DNA of 64,000 nucleotides. It comes from Deltaproteobacteria bacterium (GTDB taxonomy: Bacteria > Desulfobacterota > Desulfomonilia > UBA1062). The notes beneath the pieces are model-generated. The model made no database searches and was not told where the DNA came from. It saw only the letters and a program-made list of their open reading frames with translations. Shown here one piece after another: positions 1 through 8,691 of the stretch; within the stretch, counting starts at the first letter, position 1, and each line of letters starts with the position of its first letter. The stretch lies in the NCBI GenBank assembly GCA_018434685.1, contig JAHDOV010000027.1:20249-84248 (forward strand), in the 5' to 3' direction. The translations under genes were made by a program, and so were the position numbers.

Positions 1-48
1 CACCTTCCGCGTTCGCCGGAACAGGAGCCGGTTATCGAAAAGCCGTAG
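1..48 (+). CDS. 3' end of an upstream gene (partial)
   Basis: An open frame enters from the left edge and ends at TAG (46-48), giving a tail that ends in ...PVIEKP, 10 bp before the mutase start. Too little is visible to name it. The missing B12-binding small subunit of the following mutase could lie upstream, but this tail is not diagnostic. Confidence 0.4.
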   Translation, partial: HLPRSPEQEPVIEKP

Positions 49-57
49 GGACAGGGT

Positions 58-1812
58 ATGGGCAGAGACGGGTATATAAAGAAGATAGAGACGGCTGCCA
101 GGCAGTGGGAAGAACAGGTGCTCGGTCCCCGCATAAAGAGGTTCAACCTCGCCGAGAGTCCCACCAGGTTCTATTCACCCCTGAACGTCAGGAATTCAGA
201 CTTCCTCGAAAAGGTGGGTTTTCCGGGTGAGTACCCGTACACTGCAGGAAACTCCCCTTTTGATTTCTGGAAGGCATTTGCAGCAGACGCTGCAAAGACC
301 GGATACCGCCCTGATTGGGGCGGGGCCGGCAAGGTGGGGAAATATGGAGGATTCGGAACGGCCTCCGACTACCGCGATTATCTGCTGCGCATGCAGTCCA
401 TGGGGAGAAAGGGCGGGCCCAATATTGCCTTCGATCTGGCGACCCAGTGCGGCTACGATTCCGACAGTCCCTATGCAGAAGGAGAGGTTGGGCGGGTCGG
501 TGTCGCCATAGATTCGTTCCGGGACTTCCAGGTGATCTACGAGGCATACACCGGAGATCTCGACATCGACAAGGTGCCTTCCAATTACACCATCAATGCG
601 CCTGCAGCGGTAATCATCGCAATGTATGCCACACTGGCAAAGAAACGCGGGATAGCGATCGACAGATTGCAGGGCACCCCGCAGAATGATATCCTCAAGG
701 AATTTATCGCACGGGGCACGTATATCTATCCACCCCGGCCTTCCATTCGCCTGTTCAGGGACATCTGCGTATTCTGCACGCACTATCTGCCGCGCCTGAA
801 CATCAACAGTATCGGGGGCTACCACATCAGGGAGGCCGGGGCCACCCATATACAGGACCTGGCATTCTCCTTTGCAAACGGCATTGCCTATATTGAGGCC
901 GGTCTGGCTGGCGGGCTCGATATCGATGCCTTTGCCCCGAGGATCACGTTCAACGCCTTTGGCGGCAGCATGGAGATGTACAAGGAGATCGCCCTGCAGC
1001 GTGCAGCCAGAAGGATCTGGGCGAGAATACTCAAGGAACGTTTCGGGGCGAGAGATCCCCGCAGCATGATGATCCGTCAGCCTATCACGGCGCATATCGG
1101 GTGTTCGAGCACGACCCTGCAGCGGCCGTTGAACAATCTTGCACGGGCGGTGATCGGGGGGATTGCCGCAGGGATGTCCGGCGGTATCCCCGGAGCCTTT
1201 CCCCCCTTTGATGAACCGTTGGGACTGGGTCATTCCCAGGAGGCAACCCAGCTGCAGATCGATGCTACCCGCATCATGATCTATGAGGCAAAGGTCGCTG
1301 ATGTGAATGATCCGTGGGCAGGGTCGTATTTCATGGAGTCGCTCACCGATGAGACCGAAGAAGCGGCGCTCGCGGAGATGGAAAAGATCGAGAACATGGG
1401 CGGCGCTGTTGCAGCTATCGAGAACGGCTACATGCCGCGCTGTGTTGCCAAGAGTGCCTATGAGAAGCAGAAACTTGTCGAACAGCTCAAGGAATTCATA
1501 GTCGGGGTCAACTGCTTTACCTCGGACAATGAGATCGAGGTATCGGTGAACCGCATCGTCGAAGCAACCTATGACCCCGAACGCATGAAAACCGCTGAAG
1601 ACCGGCAGAAGAAGAGCCTTGCCCGACTCAAGCGTGAACGGAACGGCACTGCGGTTTCCACAGCGTTGAAGACGCTGTGTGTGCACGCACGGGACGATTC
1701 GTACAACCTCATGCCCGACATCATTGAATGCGTTGAAAACGAAGCCACCCTCCAGGAGATCTCTGACGTGTTGCGCCAGGTCTTCGGGGAGGCGCAGCCA
1801 ATAAAACTCTAG
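58..1812 (+). CDS. divergent adenosylcobalamin-dependent acyl-CoA mutase, large (substrate) subunit
   Basis: A 584-residue homologue of the methylmalonyl-CoA mutase alpha/large subunit (TIM-barrel substrate domain only; no C-terminal B12-binding domain). Family motifs visible are AFDLATQCGYDSD, GTPQNDILKEF, TYIYPPRPS and GYHIREAG, with the equivalent of the catalytic His at about residue 256. The acyl-pocket segment is unusual: canonical PFTRG reads PYTAG (residues 60-64), and the following RPWTIRQYAGF region is expanded and ends in KYGGFGTA, so Arg residues that hold the methylmalonyl carboxylate appear lost. This suggests a bulkier branched substrate, as for the mutases proposed to rearrange (1-methylalkyl)succinyl-CoA in anaerobic alkane degraders (inference). 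It needs a separate cobalamin-binding subunit, not seen in the window. meaB follows 16 bp downstream. Confidence 0.88.
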   Translation: MGRDGYIKKIETAARQWEEQVLGPRIKRFNLAESPTRFYSPLNVRNSDFLEKVGFPGEYPYTAGNSPFDFWKAFAADAAKTGYRPDWGGAGKVGKYGGFGTASDYRDYLLRMQSMGRKGGPNIAFDLATQCGYDSDSPYAEGEVGRVGVAIDSFRDFQVIYEAYTGDLDIDKVPSNYTINAPAAVIIAMYATLAKKRGIAIDRLQGTPQNDILKEFIARGTYIYPPRPSIRLFRDICVFCTHYLPRLNINSIGGYHIREAGATHIQDLAFSFANGIAYIEAGLAGGLDIDAFAPRITFNAFGGSMEMYKEIALQRAARRIWARILKERFGARDPRSMMIRQPITAHIGCSSTTLQRPLNNLARAVIGGIAAGMSGGIPGAFPPFDEPLGLGHSQEATQLQIDATRIMIYEAKVADVNDPWAGSYFMESLTDETEEAALAEMEKIENMGGAVAAIENGYMPRCVAKSAYEKQKLVEQLKEFIVGVNCFTSDNEIEVSVNRIVEATYDPERMKTAEDRQKKSLARLKRERNGTAVSTALKTLCVHARDDSYNLMPDIIECVENEATLQEISDVLRQVFGEAQPIKL

Positions 1813-1828
1813 GAGATGAGTACAGCTC

Positions 1829-2800
1829 ATGCAGCGGGAAGTATCAGAGATGATCGATGCTATGAAAAGGGGTGATACCCGGGCGCTCGCCCGCACGATC
1901 ACCCTGGTGGAAAACAGGAGTCCCGGCTGGAAAGAGGCCATGCAGGCCATCTATGGGGATACCGGATCTGCCTGTGTGTTCGGGATCACGGGGTCGCCCG
2001 GTGCCGGCAAGAGCACCCTCACCAACGAGATCGCACTGAGGTTGCACGATCAGGGGTATTCCCTCGGCATCATAGCAGTCGATCCGTCAAGCCCGTTTTC
2101 CGGCGGGGCACTGCTGGGAGATCGTTTGCGGATGCGCAATATCTGTATGAAAACGGATATCTTTATCCGGTCCATGGCAACCAGGGGGGTCCTGGGAGGA
2201 CTCTGCCAGGCAGCCAGGGACGTGGTCCGCATTCTCGATGCCGCGGGAAAGGATATCATCCTTATCGAAACCGTGGGTGCCGGGCAGGACGAGATCGATG
2301 TGGTCAGGGTCTCAAACTTTGTCATGGTGGTGTGCATCCCCGGGCAGGGAGACGGGATTCAGGCAATCAAGGCAGGGATCATGGAGATAGCGGACCTGTT
2401 TATCGTAAACAAGGCAGACCTCGGAGGTGCAGATGAGATCGTCGCCGATATCAACGGCATGCTCGATCTGTGCACCCATAATGGAATACCGCGCCCGCCC
2501 ATCATGAAGACCTCTACTGAAACCAAAGAAGGCCTCGATGCTCTCGTGGAGAACCTCATCGCGTATGCCCGAGAGAGGAAGGCTGCCACTGAGGTAAACA
2601 GGAATCACGTAAAGGAAGAGATCCTGAGCCTCTTGGAGAGAGAGGTCTTTCATTTCGTTCGTGAGGAGCTCAGCGGGAACGGACGGTTCGAAGAGGCTGT
2701 CGAACAGGTGCTGAGCCACAGGGCGGATCCGTACTCCACGGTGGAGGAACTGCTCGGGTCGTTTCCCCTGTACCGGGGGATGAAAACCAGGGAGAAATGA
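1829..2800 (+). CDS. meaB: MeaB/ArgK-type G3E GTPase, chaperone of the B12 mutase
   Basis: This 323-residue protein belongs to the MeaB/ArgK G3E GTPases, which gate cofactor loading and protect adenosylcobalamin mutases from inactivation. Visible motifs are the P-loop GSPGAGKST (about residues 55-63), the switch region ETVGAGQDE and the base-specificity motif NKAD. The length is normal for the family. The ATG at 1829 follows an AGGAG at 1811-1815; an ATG at 1850 is a possible shorter start. Its position directly after the mutase gene and 1 bp before the PrpD-like gene indicates co-transcription and a dedicated role in servicing that mutase. Confidence 0.92.
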   Translation: MQREVSEMIDAMKRGDTRALARTITLVENRSPGWKEAMQAIYGDTGSACVFGITGSPGAGKSTLTNEIALRLHDQGYSLGIIAVDPSSPFSGGALLGDRLRMRNICMKTDIFIRSMATRGVLGGLCQAARDVVRILDAAGKDIILIETVGAGQDEIDVVRVSNFVMVVCIPGQGDGIQAIKAGIMEIADLFIVNKADLGGADEIVADINGMLDLCTHNGIPRPPIMKTSTETKEGLDALVENLIAYARERKAATEVNRNHVKEEILSLLEREVFHFVREELSGNGRFEEAVEQVLSHRADPYSTVEELLGSFPLYRGMKTREK

Positions 2801-2801
2801 T

Positions 2802-4187
2802 ATGGCCGAATCCACAGACCAGGTTACCCGGAAGCTCGGGCAGTTCATAGCCGGAACCAAGACATCGGATATACCCGAATGGGCCTTTGAACATGCTCGC
2901 GTTGCCTTTATGGACTGGATCGCGGTGACCATGGCAGGGAAGGATGATCCGCTTGTTGGAAAGCTGATCCAATACGCACGCATGATGGGCGGCCAGGAGC
3001 AGGCGACCATTATCGGGCATGGGATGAAAAATAATGTAAGTCATGCCGCACTCATCAACGGGGCGGCCTCCCATGCCCTTGATTACGACGACACCCTCGT
3101 GTCCTTCCTCGGACATCCTTCAGTCACCCTCTTTCCTGCACTCCTTGCTCTCTCCGAGTGGCGATCAGAGACGGGGCGGGATTTTCTCGCCGCCTACCTC
3201 ATCGGTCTCCAGGTGGGAGGTGCCGTCGGTGCGTGTGCAAGCCTGGATCATTACATGGCCGGATGGCACGCCACCTCTACGCTCGGTCATCTTGCCTCTG
3301 CAGCAGGGTGTGCCCGTCTTCTCGGGCTCGATGAAGACAGCTGTGTCCATGCACTCGGCATCGGGGCAACCCAGTCTTCAGGCCTCAAGAGGGTATTCGG
3401 GAGCATGTGCAAACCCTTCCATGCGGGGAGGTCTTCCCAGTCAGGGCTCATGGCTGCTCTGCTCGCCCGGGATGGTTTCACCTCTGCTGAGGACATTCTC
3501 GAGGGTCCCCAGGGGTTTTTCCAGGTGCTCAAGGGGAGCGTGAACGAGGATGCACTATCCCTGCTCGGCATGGGCTGGGATGTGCAGAATCTCACCCAGA
3601 AATATCATGCATCGTGCCATGCCACCCACTCACCGCTCGAGGCGGCACTGGCGGTTGTGAACGAGCAGGGGATCGCTGTGGAAACCATACAGGCCATCTA
3701 CGTCCATTCATCACAGCTGGCACTCGATGCTGCCGGGAAAATTCACCCGTCAACAGGCACCGAGGGAAAATTCAGCATACCCTACTGCGTGGCAAACGCG
3801 CTTTTAAGGAAAGAAACCGGCACCCAGGCGTTTACCGACGAGAAGGTGAACGATCCCCAGGTACGAGAATTCATGAAAAGAATCGTGGTTGAACTGGATG
3901 AGGAGATGAAGGCCCTCGAATCACGGGTGGATATCGAAACATCTGACGGGAACATGTATTCAGGATTTTCGGATATTCTCCAGGAGATCCCCCCTCTTGA
4001 AATCAAGAAGCAGCGGGTTCGAAGCAAGTTCATGGATCTGTGCGATCCTGTTGCCGGCCCCGAGAAAACCCTGAGACTCGCGGAGGCGATTGAGCATCTC
4101 GAGGAGCTTCAGGACATGAACGAGATCACTCAGGATCTGTATCTGGATACTGGTGAGACAGGCACAAAGAAGTATTTGAGGAGATGA
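2802..4187 (+). CDS. MmgE/PrpD family protein
   Basis: This 461-residue protein has the MmgE/PrpD (2-methylcitrate dehydratase-like) fold signature: an all-helical N-terminal part with GAASHALDYDDT, the GWHATSTLGHLASAA segment, then KRVFGSMCKPFHAGRSSQSG, and a C-terminal domain containing KYHASCHATHSP. Known members dehydrate 2-methylcitrate, decarboxylate cis-aconitate or epimerise iminodisuccinate, so the fold alone does not fix the reaction. Here it sits between meaB and the glycyl-radical activase, so a branched di- or tricarboxylate or its CoA ester is a reasonable substrate guess (inference). The ATG is 1 bp after the meaB stop, with a GGAGAA ribosome site inside the end of meaB. Confidence 0.85.
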   Translation: MAESTDQVTRKLGQFIAGTKTSDIPEWAFEHARVAFMDWIAVTMAGKDDPLVGKLIQYARMMGGQEQATIIGHGMKNNVSHAALINGAASHALDYDDTLVSFLGHPSVTLFPALLALSEWRSETGRDFLAAYLIGLQVGGAVGACASLDHYMAGWHATSTLGHLASAAGCARLLGLDEDSCVHALGIGATQSSGLKRVFGSMCKPFHAGRSSQSGLMAALLARDGFTSAEDILEGPQGFFQVLKGSVNEDALSLLGMGWDVQNLTQKYHASCHATHSPLEAALAVVNEQGIAVETIQAIYVHSSQLALDAAGKIHPSTGTEGKFSIPYCVANALLRKETGTQAFTDEKVNDPQVREFMKRIVVELDEEMKALESRVDIETSDGNMYSGFSDILQEIPPLEIKKQRVRSKFMDLCDPVAGPEKTLRLAEAIEHLEELQDMNEITQDLYLDTGETGTKKYLRR

Positions 4188-4191
4188 GCAG

Positions 4192-5169
4192 GTGGAGCGG
4201 AAGGTCCTGGTTACAGACATTGCCCGCTTTTGTGTAAATGACGGGCCGGGATTCAGGACAAACGTCTACCTCAAGGGGTGTCCGCTACACTGCAGCTGGT
4301 GCCATAATCCGGAGACCATCGATCCCGAACCCGAGATCTACTGGAAAAGGCGTTTGTGCACTCAGTGCGGGAAATGCCTCGATGCGTGTCCGAAAGACGC
4401 CATCAACCCTCCGGTGGACCCTTCCCTGACGCGGTCAGAGAAGTATGCCTGCCACAAGATTATTCGCAGCAGGTGCGAGAGCTGCATGAAGTGCGTTGAG
4501 GTATGCCCGTCCGGTGCCCTGCAGATTGTCGGGCAGCCTATGGGTATCACTGAGATCCTCGACGAGGTGGAACGGGACCGGTTGTTCTATGACAACTCCG
4601 GTGGGGGCATGACCCTGAGCGGAGGGGAGCCCACCCTCCACGTTCGTTTTGCTGAGGACCTGCTCGGCCAGGCCAGGTCGCGATCCATCCATACCTGTCT
4701 CGATACGAACGGCCACTGTGTGTGGGAGGATCTTGAACGTATCGCCCGGGAAGCGGACATCATCCTGTTTGACCTGAAGCACCTCGATACCCGAAAACAC
4801 CGGGAACAAACCGGCGTGAACAACGAAATTATCCTTGAAAATCTTGGAAAGCTCAGCTCGATGTCCGTGGAAATCTGGGTGCGCATTCCGGTGATCCCGG
4901 GGTTCAATGATGCACTCGACTATCACCGGCACGTAGCAGACTATCTTGCCGGCCTCCCGGGCTCCATCGACCGGATCGATCTGCTGGCCTACCATAACTG
5001 GTGCCAGGACAAGTACGGCTGGCTCGGGAGAGACTGGATTTACCGTGACGTGGAGGCACTGGATCCGAACCTGTTGGAGGTTCACGTGCGGATCTACCGC
5101 AAACATGGGTTCAGAGCCACGATAGGAGGTTCAGGGTTTGAGGAAATGGAAAGTAGGAGAAGTCTCTAG
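4192..5169 (+). CDS. glycyl-radical enzyme activase (radical SAM, two extra 4Fe-4S clusters)
   Basis: A 325-residue activating enzyme that installs the glycyl radical on the downstream synthase using S-adenosylmethionine. The radical-SAM CxxxCxxC motif is Cys30-Cys34-Cys37 (KGCPLHCSWCHN). It is followed by a ferredoxin-like insert with two CxxCxxCxxxC clusters (CTQCGKCLDACP and CESCMKCVEVCP), as in BssD, HpdA and AssD-type activases but not PflA. GGGMTLSGGEP is the SAM/GGE region. Translation starts with GTG at 4192, preceded by GAGGAGATGAG overlapping the end of the PrpD-like gene. The position corresponds to bssD. Confidence 0.93.
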   Translation: MERKVLVTDIARFCVNDGPGFRTNVYLKGCPLHCSWCHNPETIDPEPEIYWKRRLCTQCGKCLDACPKDAINPPVDPSLTRSEKYACHKIIRSRCESCMKCVEVCPSGALQIVGQPMGITEILDEVERDRLFYDNSGGGMTLSGGEPTLHVRFAEDLLGQARSRSIHTCLDTNGHCVWEDLERIAREADIILFDLKHLDTRKHREQTGVNNEIILENLGKLSSMSVEIWVRIPVIPGFNDALDYHRHVADYLAGLPGSIDRIDLLAYHNWCQDKYGWLGRDWIYRDVEALDPNLLEVHVRIYRKHGFRATIGGSGFEEMESRRSL

Positions 5170-5201
5170 GAACAATTCTTTAGACAAAGGAGGTGATGAG
5201 G

Positions 5202-5366
5202 ATGCCTACATGCAAGCAGTGCAAGAAGTTCTTTCCCCTGGAAGACAACCCCAACAAGGGTGATTGTGTCCAGAGAGTGATAGACCCTCGGCAGACATAC
5301 TACAAGGCAAAATCCGTAGATGCTGAGAGTGATGCAGCCAAGTGCTCTGAGTTTGAAAAGAAATGA
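5202..5366 (+). CDS. small Cys4 iron-sulfur subunit, BssC (gamma)-like
   Basis: A 54-residue ORF with an exceptionally strong ribosome site, AAAGGAGGTGAT at 5186-5197. Cysteines are at positions 4, 7, 22 and 48 (CKQC...GDC...KC), the pattern of the small high-potential 4Fe-4S subunits of benzylsuccinate synthase and 4-hydroxyphenylacetate decarboxylase. The phrase FFPLEDNPNKGDCVQ is also characteristic. In BssABC the gamma subunit binds near the catalytic Cys face and is needed for stability and activity. It lies between activase and catalytic subunit, exactly where bssC is found. It is short enough to be missed by automatic callers. Confidence 0.88.
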   Translation: MPTCKQCKKFFPLEDNPNKGDCVQRVIDPRQTYYKAKSVDAESDAAKCSEFEKK

Positions 5367-5441
5367 CAGAAAAATATCCCGGTCATTTTAGCCACAGCGC
5401 ATGTGAGGCCGGTGGCCGGGAAGGAGAAAAAGGGGAACGTT

Positions 5442-7943
5442 ATGGGCGTAACAGCTGAAACCGTAAAAGAACTTGAACAGAAACAGGAGTGGTGGTGGGC
5501 TGCCGAAAAAAAACGATCAAAGAGGCTTGACTACCTCAGAAAGGCCATGTGGAAGAAAGGCGCCATCGGCGGCCTCTATCCGGCAGGCCTGTATATCGAT
5601 CTCGAACGGCCGGTGCTGCAGACCGAAAAGGCAAAGGAACTCGAGTCTTCTCCTGATCCCTATGTCATCAAGTTTGCCAAGATGCTTGCGCATGTACTCG
5701 ACAACAAAACGATTTTCATTACCGACCACTCCCAGCTCGTGGGATACCTGGGAAGCCATCCCAACATGATTACCTGGGATCCGACCCTGGCCGCGATCCT
5801 GAATCATGAGGTGGTAAACGATCCGACGGCAATCCCTCAGCCCGTGGAAGAGAATCTGAAGATCATTTCAGAAGTGGTCAGCTACTGGGGAGGAAAATCG
5901 GATCTCGACAAGATCCTGCCGCATATGGATCTCGACGATTCCATGAAGGTCCTCTCCGGTGCCATCGGATGGGGTGTTCCGCTCTCCAGGGGCGGGTATT
6001 CCGGAAAGGACTATGAGTACATCATGACCGGTGTGCGGGCCTTCGAGGATGTAATTGCCGAACTCGACAGAAGGATCGACGAGGCGGATGCCAGGGCCCA
6101 TGAACCCGGAGCAACAAGAGAGATATGCGACCTGTACGACAAGATGAACATGTGGGAGGCGATGAAGATCACCCTGGAAGCCGGAATCCGTCACGCCAGA
6201 CGCTATGCGCGCCTCGCGAGGATCATTGCGGAAAACTTCGAGACAGACACTGAAAGAAGGGTGGAACTCTTACAGATTGCAGAGACCTGCGAACGCGTAC
6301 CGGCGAAGCCTGCGAGGACACTGCAGGAATCACTCCAGTACGATCTCTTTATTCAGCTGTTCAGCCGGAACGAGGCAATCGAAGGGGCATGGCCGGCACG
6401 CCCGGATTATTACCACGGTCCCTATTACGAGCAGGAGGTGAACATCGACAAGACCCTGACAGAACAGGAGGCCCTCGATCTCACCGGGGAATTCCTTATC
6501 CGTGCCGCAGAGGTCTCCCAGTACAAGCCCAAGTGGTCCCGCGAAGGTCTCCAGGGCATCGAGGGAACGTGGGTATGGACGCTGGGCGGTGTGAACAAAG
6601 ACGGGAGCGATGCCTGCAACGGCATGACCATCGCGCTCCTCCAGGCGGCCCGGCTCGTGAGGGTGGCGAACCCCACCTTTGCGTTCAGATGGCACCCCAA
6701 GGTGAAAGACGAGGTTATGAGGGAGATCTTTGAATGCATACGCCAGGGTCTGGGATATCCCTCCATGAGAAACGATCCGATCCTCATTGCAAATGCCATG
6801 AACTGGCACGGACATCCCATAGAAGAGGCGAGGACATGGGCGCATCAGGCATGCATGTCTCCCTCCCCGTGCACCAAGCATGGATTCCAGCCCATGAGGA
6901 TGGCAAATGCCACTGCCAATTGTGCGAAGATCATTGAATATGTATTTACCAGCGGCTTCGACAACATCGTGAACATGCAGATCGGTGCCGAGACGCCGCT
7001 TGCAGAGGCCTTCACCAGCTACGAACAGTTCTTCGATGCGTGGGTAACCCAGATGAAGACCATCTTCAGCATCCTGGTCCGTCCCGTGAACAGGGCCCGC
7101 ATGCTCGCACCGAAGATGACGCCGAGGCCGTTTTTGTCGGCCATCTCGGAGCGCTCGGTGGAGAGCGGACTGGATGTGTGCGACCCGTCCATAAGCCGTG
7201 GAAATGCATGGATAACAGCGTTTACCTGGGTCGAGAACGCTGACAGCCTGGCTGCGGTCAAAAAGTTGGTTTTCGACGAGAAGAAGTATACCATGGCCGA
7301 TCTCACGGGCGCCCTTGCAGCCAACTGGGAAGGCAAAGAGGAGATGCGCCTTGATTTCGTCAAGAATGCCCCCAAATGGGGCAACGACGACGACTATGTG
7401 GACAGCATCATGCTGGACTGCCTGCACGAGGCAGCGAGGTTCTCGCGGGAACTCAAGTGCCCCAGTGGAAATAACTGGCCGATCCTGCCTGAGAACGTCA
7501 GCGGAAATATCCACTATGCAAATATCGTTGGTGCCCTGCCCAACGGACGCAGGCTCGGTGACGCGCTGTACGACGGCGGCATATCTCCGGGGCCGGGGCT
7601 CGATAAGAAGGGACCCACCGCGGTTCTGAAGTCCTGTTCCAAGATCGACCATATCTCCGACGGCCGTGCCTTCCTCCTGAACCAGAGGTTGTCACCGATC
7701 CAGCTCGCAGGGGAAAAGGGGTACCAGCTCTGGAAATCGTACATGAAAACCTGGGCCGATCTCGGACTGGATCATGTTCAGTTCAACTGTGTGTCCGACG
7801 AGACCCTCAGGAGTGCCCAGCGGGATCCGGAGAAATACCAGGAGGTCATTGTCCGGGTAGCCGGATACAGCGCTCATTTCGTGGATATAAGCCGTAAGAC
7901 GCAGGACAACATCATTCAGAGGACAGTCCAGGGTCTGGCATGA
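5442..7943 (+). CDS. glycyl-radical X-succinate synthase catalytic (alpha) subunit, fumarate-adding
   Basis: From the ATG at 5442 this is an 833-residue glycyl-radical enzyme. The catalytic thiyl Cys471 lies in HQACMSPSP, and the radical Gly808 in VRVAGYSA, 26 residues from the C terminus. An Arg (486) sits exactly 15 residues after the Cys, in TKHGFQPMR. In benzylsuccinate synthase the Cys493/Arg508 pair has the same spacing, and Arg508 contacts a fumarate carboxylate. Length, small Fe-S partners and neighbours fit the fumarate-adding branch (benzylsuccinate, alkylsuccinate and naphthylmethylsuccinate synthases) rather than pyruvate formate-lyase. Which hydrocarbon is used cannot be read from the sequence; the linked mutase favours an alkane-type route. 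A GTG at 5403 is an alternative start, but AAGGAG and AGGGG precede the ATG. Confidence 0.88.
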   Translation: MGVTAETVKELEQKQEWWWAAEKKRSKRLDYLRKAMWKKGAIGGLYPAGLYIDLERPVLQTEKAKELESSPDPYVIKFAKMLAHVLDNKTIFITDHSQLVGYLGSHPNMITWDPTLAAILNHEVVNDPTAIPQPVEENLKIISEVVSYWGGKSDLDKILPHMDLDDSMKVLSGAIGWGVPLSRGGYSGKDYEYIMTGVRAFEDVIAELDRRIDEADARAHEPGATREICDLYDKMNMWEAMKITLEAGIRHARRYARLARIIAENFETDTERRVELLQIAETCERVPAKPARTLQESLQYDLFIQLFSRNEAIEGAWPARPDYYHGPYYEQEVNIDKTLTEQEALDLTGEFLIRAAEVSQYKPKWSREGLQGIEGTWVWTLGGVNKDGSDACNGMTIALLQAARLVRVANPTFAFRWHPKVKDEVMREIFECIRQGLGYPSMRNDPILIANAMNWHGHPIEEARTWAHQACMSPSPCTKHGFQPMRMANATANCAKIIEYVFTSGFDNIVNMQIGAETPLAEAFTSYEQFFDAWVTQMKTIFSILVRPVNRARMLAPKMTPRPFLSAISERSVESGLDVCDPSISRGNAWITAFTWVENADSLAAVKKLVFDEKKYTMADLTGALAANWEGKEEMRLDFVKNAPKWGNDDDYVDSIMLDCLHEAARFSRELKCPSGNNWPILPENVSGNIHYANIVGALPNGRRLGDALYDGGISPGPGLDKKGPTAVLKSCSKIDHISDGRAFLLNQRLSPIQLAGEKGYQLWKSYMKTWADLGLDHVQFNCVSDETLRSAQRDPEKYQEVIVRVAGYSAHFVDISRKTQDNIIQRTVQGLA

Positions 7944-8027
7944 TCATGAGATGACGGGAGGCCGTTTCCTCACTGGAACGGTTCTCCCCTCGTCAATGCA
8001 TGTGAAAGGAGTAAAGGAGGCGGGAGC

Positions 8028-8396
8028 ATGGCGAGGAAAAGTCGCGAAGAATACGCAAAGGCATCGGGGGTATTCGGCCTGCAGCCTGGAACGCTGAACA
8101 GTCACGAGGATACGGAAACCGTTCCGGAGAGGCCCTGTGGATTATGTAAACATTTTTCGGAAAGCGCATGGTCAAGCGACGGAAGGGGAAGCTGCAAGGT
8201 TCTGAAGGAGGGCTCGGATATCACCCGCGATCCCCCGGTATTCAGTCTGGAGGGGAAGAACGGCTATATGCTGAGGATCCTGACCGATGCCAAGCAGTGT
8301 ACGTATTACGAGCGGAATGAATTCATCGACAAGGACGGGTACGAATGCAGCGACCCTGCGTACAGAAGGTTCATACGGCAGCTGAGGGACAAATGA
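8028..8396 (+). CDS. Cys-rich small subunit, BssB (beta)-like
   Basis: This 122-residue protein has Cys37, Cys40, Cys56 and Cys91 arranged as CxxC-x15-C-x34-C, plus Cys107. The PCGLCKHF start of the motif resembles the small 4Fe-4S beta subunits of fumarate-adding synthases. The variable N-terminal 30 residues and a C-terminal tail with an extra Cys make it longer than classical BssB (about 80 residues). A strong AAAGGAGG at 8013-8020 drives the ATG. Its position immediately after the catalytic subunit equals that of bssB or masB. The assignment rests on cysteine pattern and context, not overall similarity. Confidence 0.72.
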   Translation: MARKSREEYAKASGVFGLQPGTLNSHEDTETVPERPCGLCKHFSESAWSSDGRGSCKVLKEGSDITRDPPVFSLEGKNGYMLRILTDAKQCTYYERNEFIDKDGYECSDPAYRRFIRQLRDK

Positions 8397-8432
8397 ACGT
8401 CCTGAACAGACAGGAAGGAAAAGGAGGACTCT

Positions 8433-8663
8433 ATGAATTGTCCTGAATGTGGATACGAGGCCCCTGTGGCGAATTTCCGGTATCTCTACAATGCGCGGAT
8501 CGATGCTTCCGTAAGTATCAGGCAATGCACCCAATGTGAGGCCTGGCTTGCGGTTGACGAACTGCAGGGCACGGCGAGCAAGAAGATCGGTCCGGGAGAG
8601 GCGCCGTGGGGAAAGTCGGCAGGGATAGAAGATCTCGCAACAGATATTCGTCCCGGCAAATAG
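8433..8663 (+). CDS. small zinc-ribbon protein A of the synthase operon
   Basis: A 76-residue protein with two CxxC pairs (Cys3/Cys6 and Cys32/Cys35), a probable rubredoxin-like or zinc-ribbon knuckle. Its start, CPECGYEA followed by FRYL, aligns residue for residue in spacing with the start of the next gene, so the two are probably paralogues. AAAAGGAGG precedes the ATG closely. I know of no assigned function. Placement between the beta-like subunit and the MoxR-type ATPase suggests an accessory subunit or assembly factor of the glycyl-radical complex (inference). Confidence 0.75.
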   Translation: MNCPECGYEAPVANFRYLYNARIDASVSIRQCTQCEAWLAVDELQGTASKKIGPGEAPWGKSAGIEDLATDIRPGK

Positions 8664-8691
8664 TTCTTGAGATCCGCTATGGGAGAGTGAC

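Noticed and set aside
196..1950. 584-codon minus-strand open frame over the mutase gene
   Set aside because: Antisense shadow of a well-conserved coding gene; no protein motifs and poor start context.
5442..7943. pyruvate formate-lyase or glycerol/diol dehydratase assignment for the glycyl-radical enzyme
   Set aside because: Cys-Arg spacing, the HQACMSP context, the clostered-iron activase and small Cys4 partners fit the fumarate-adding group better.
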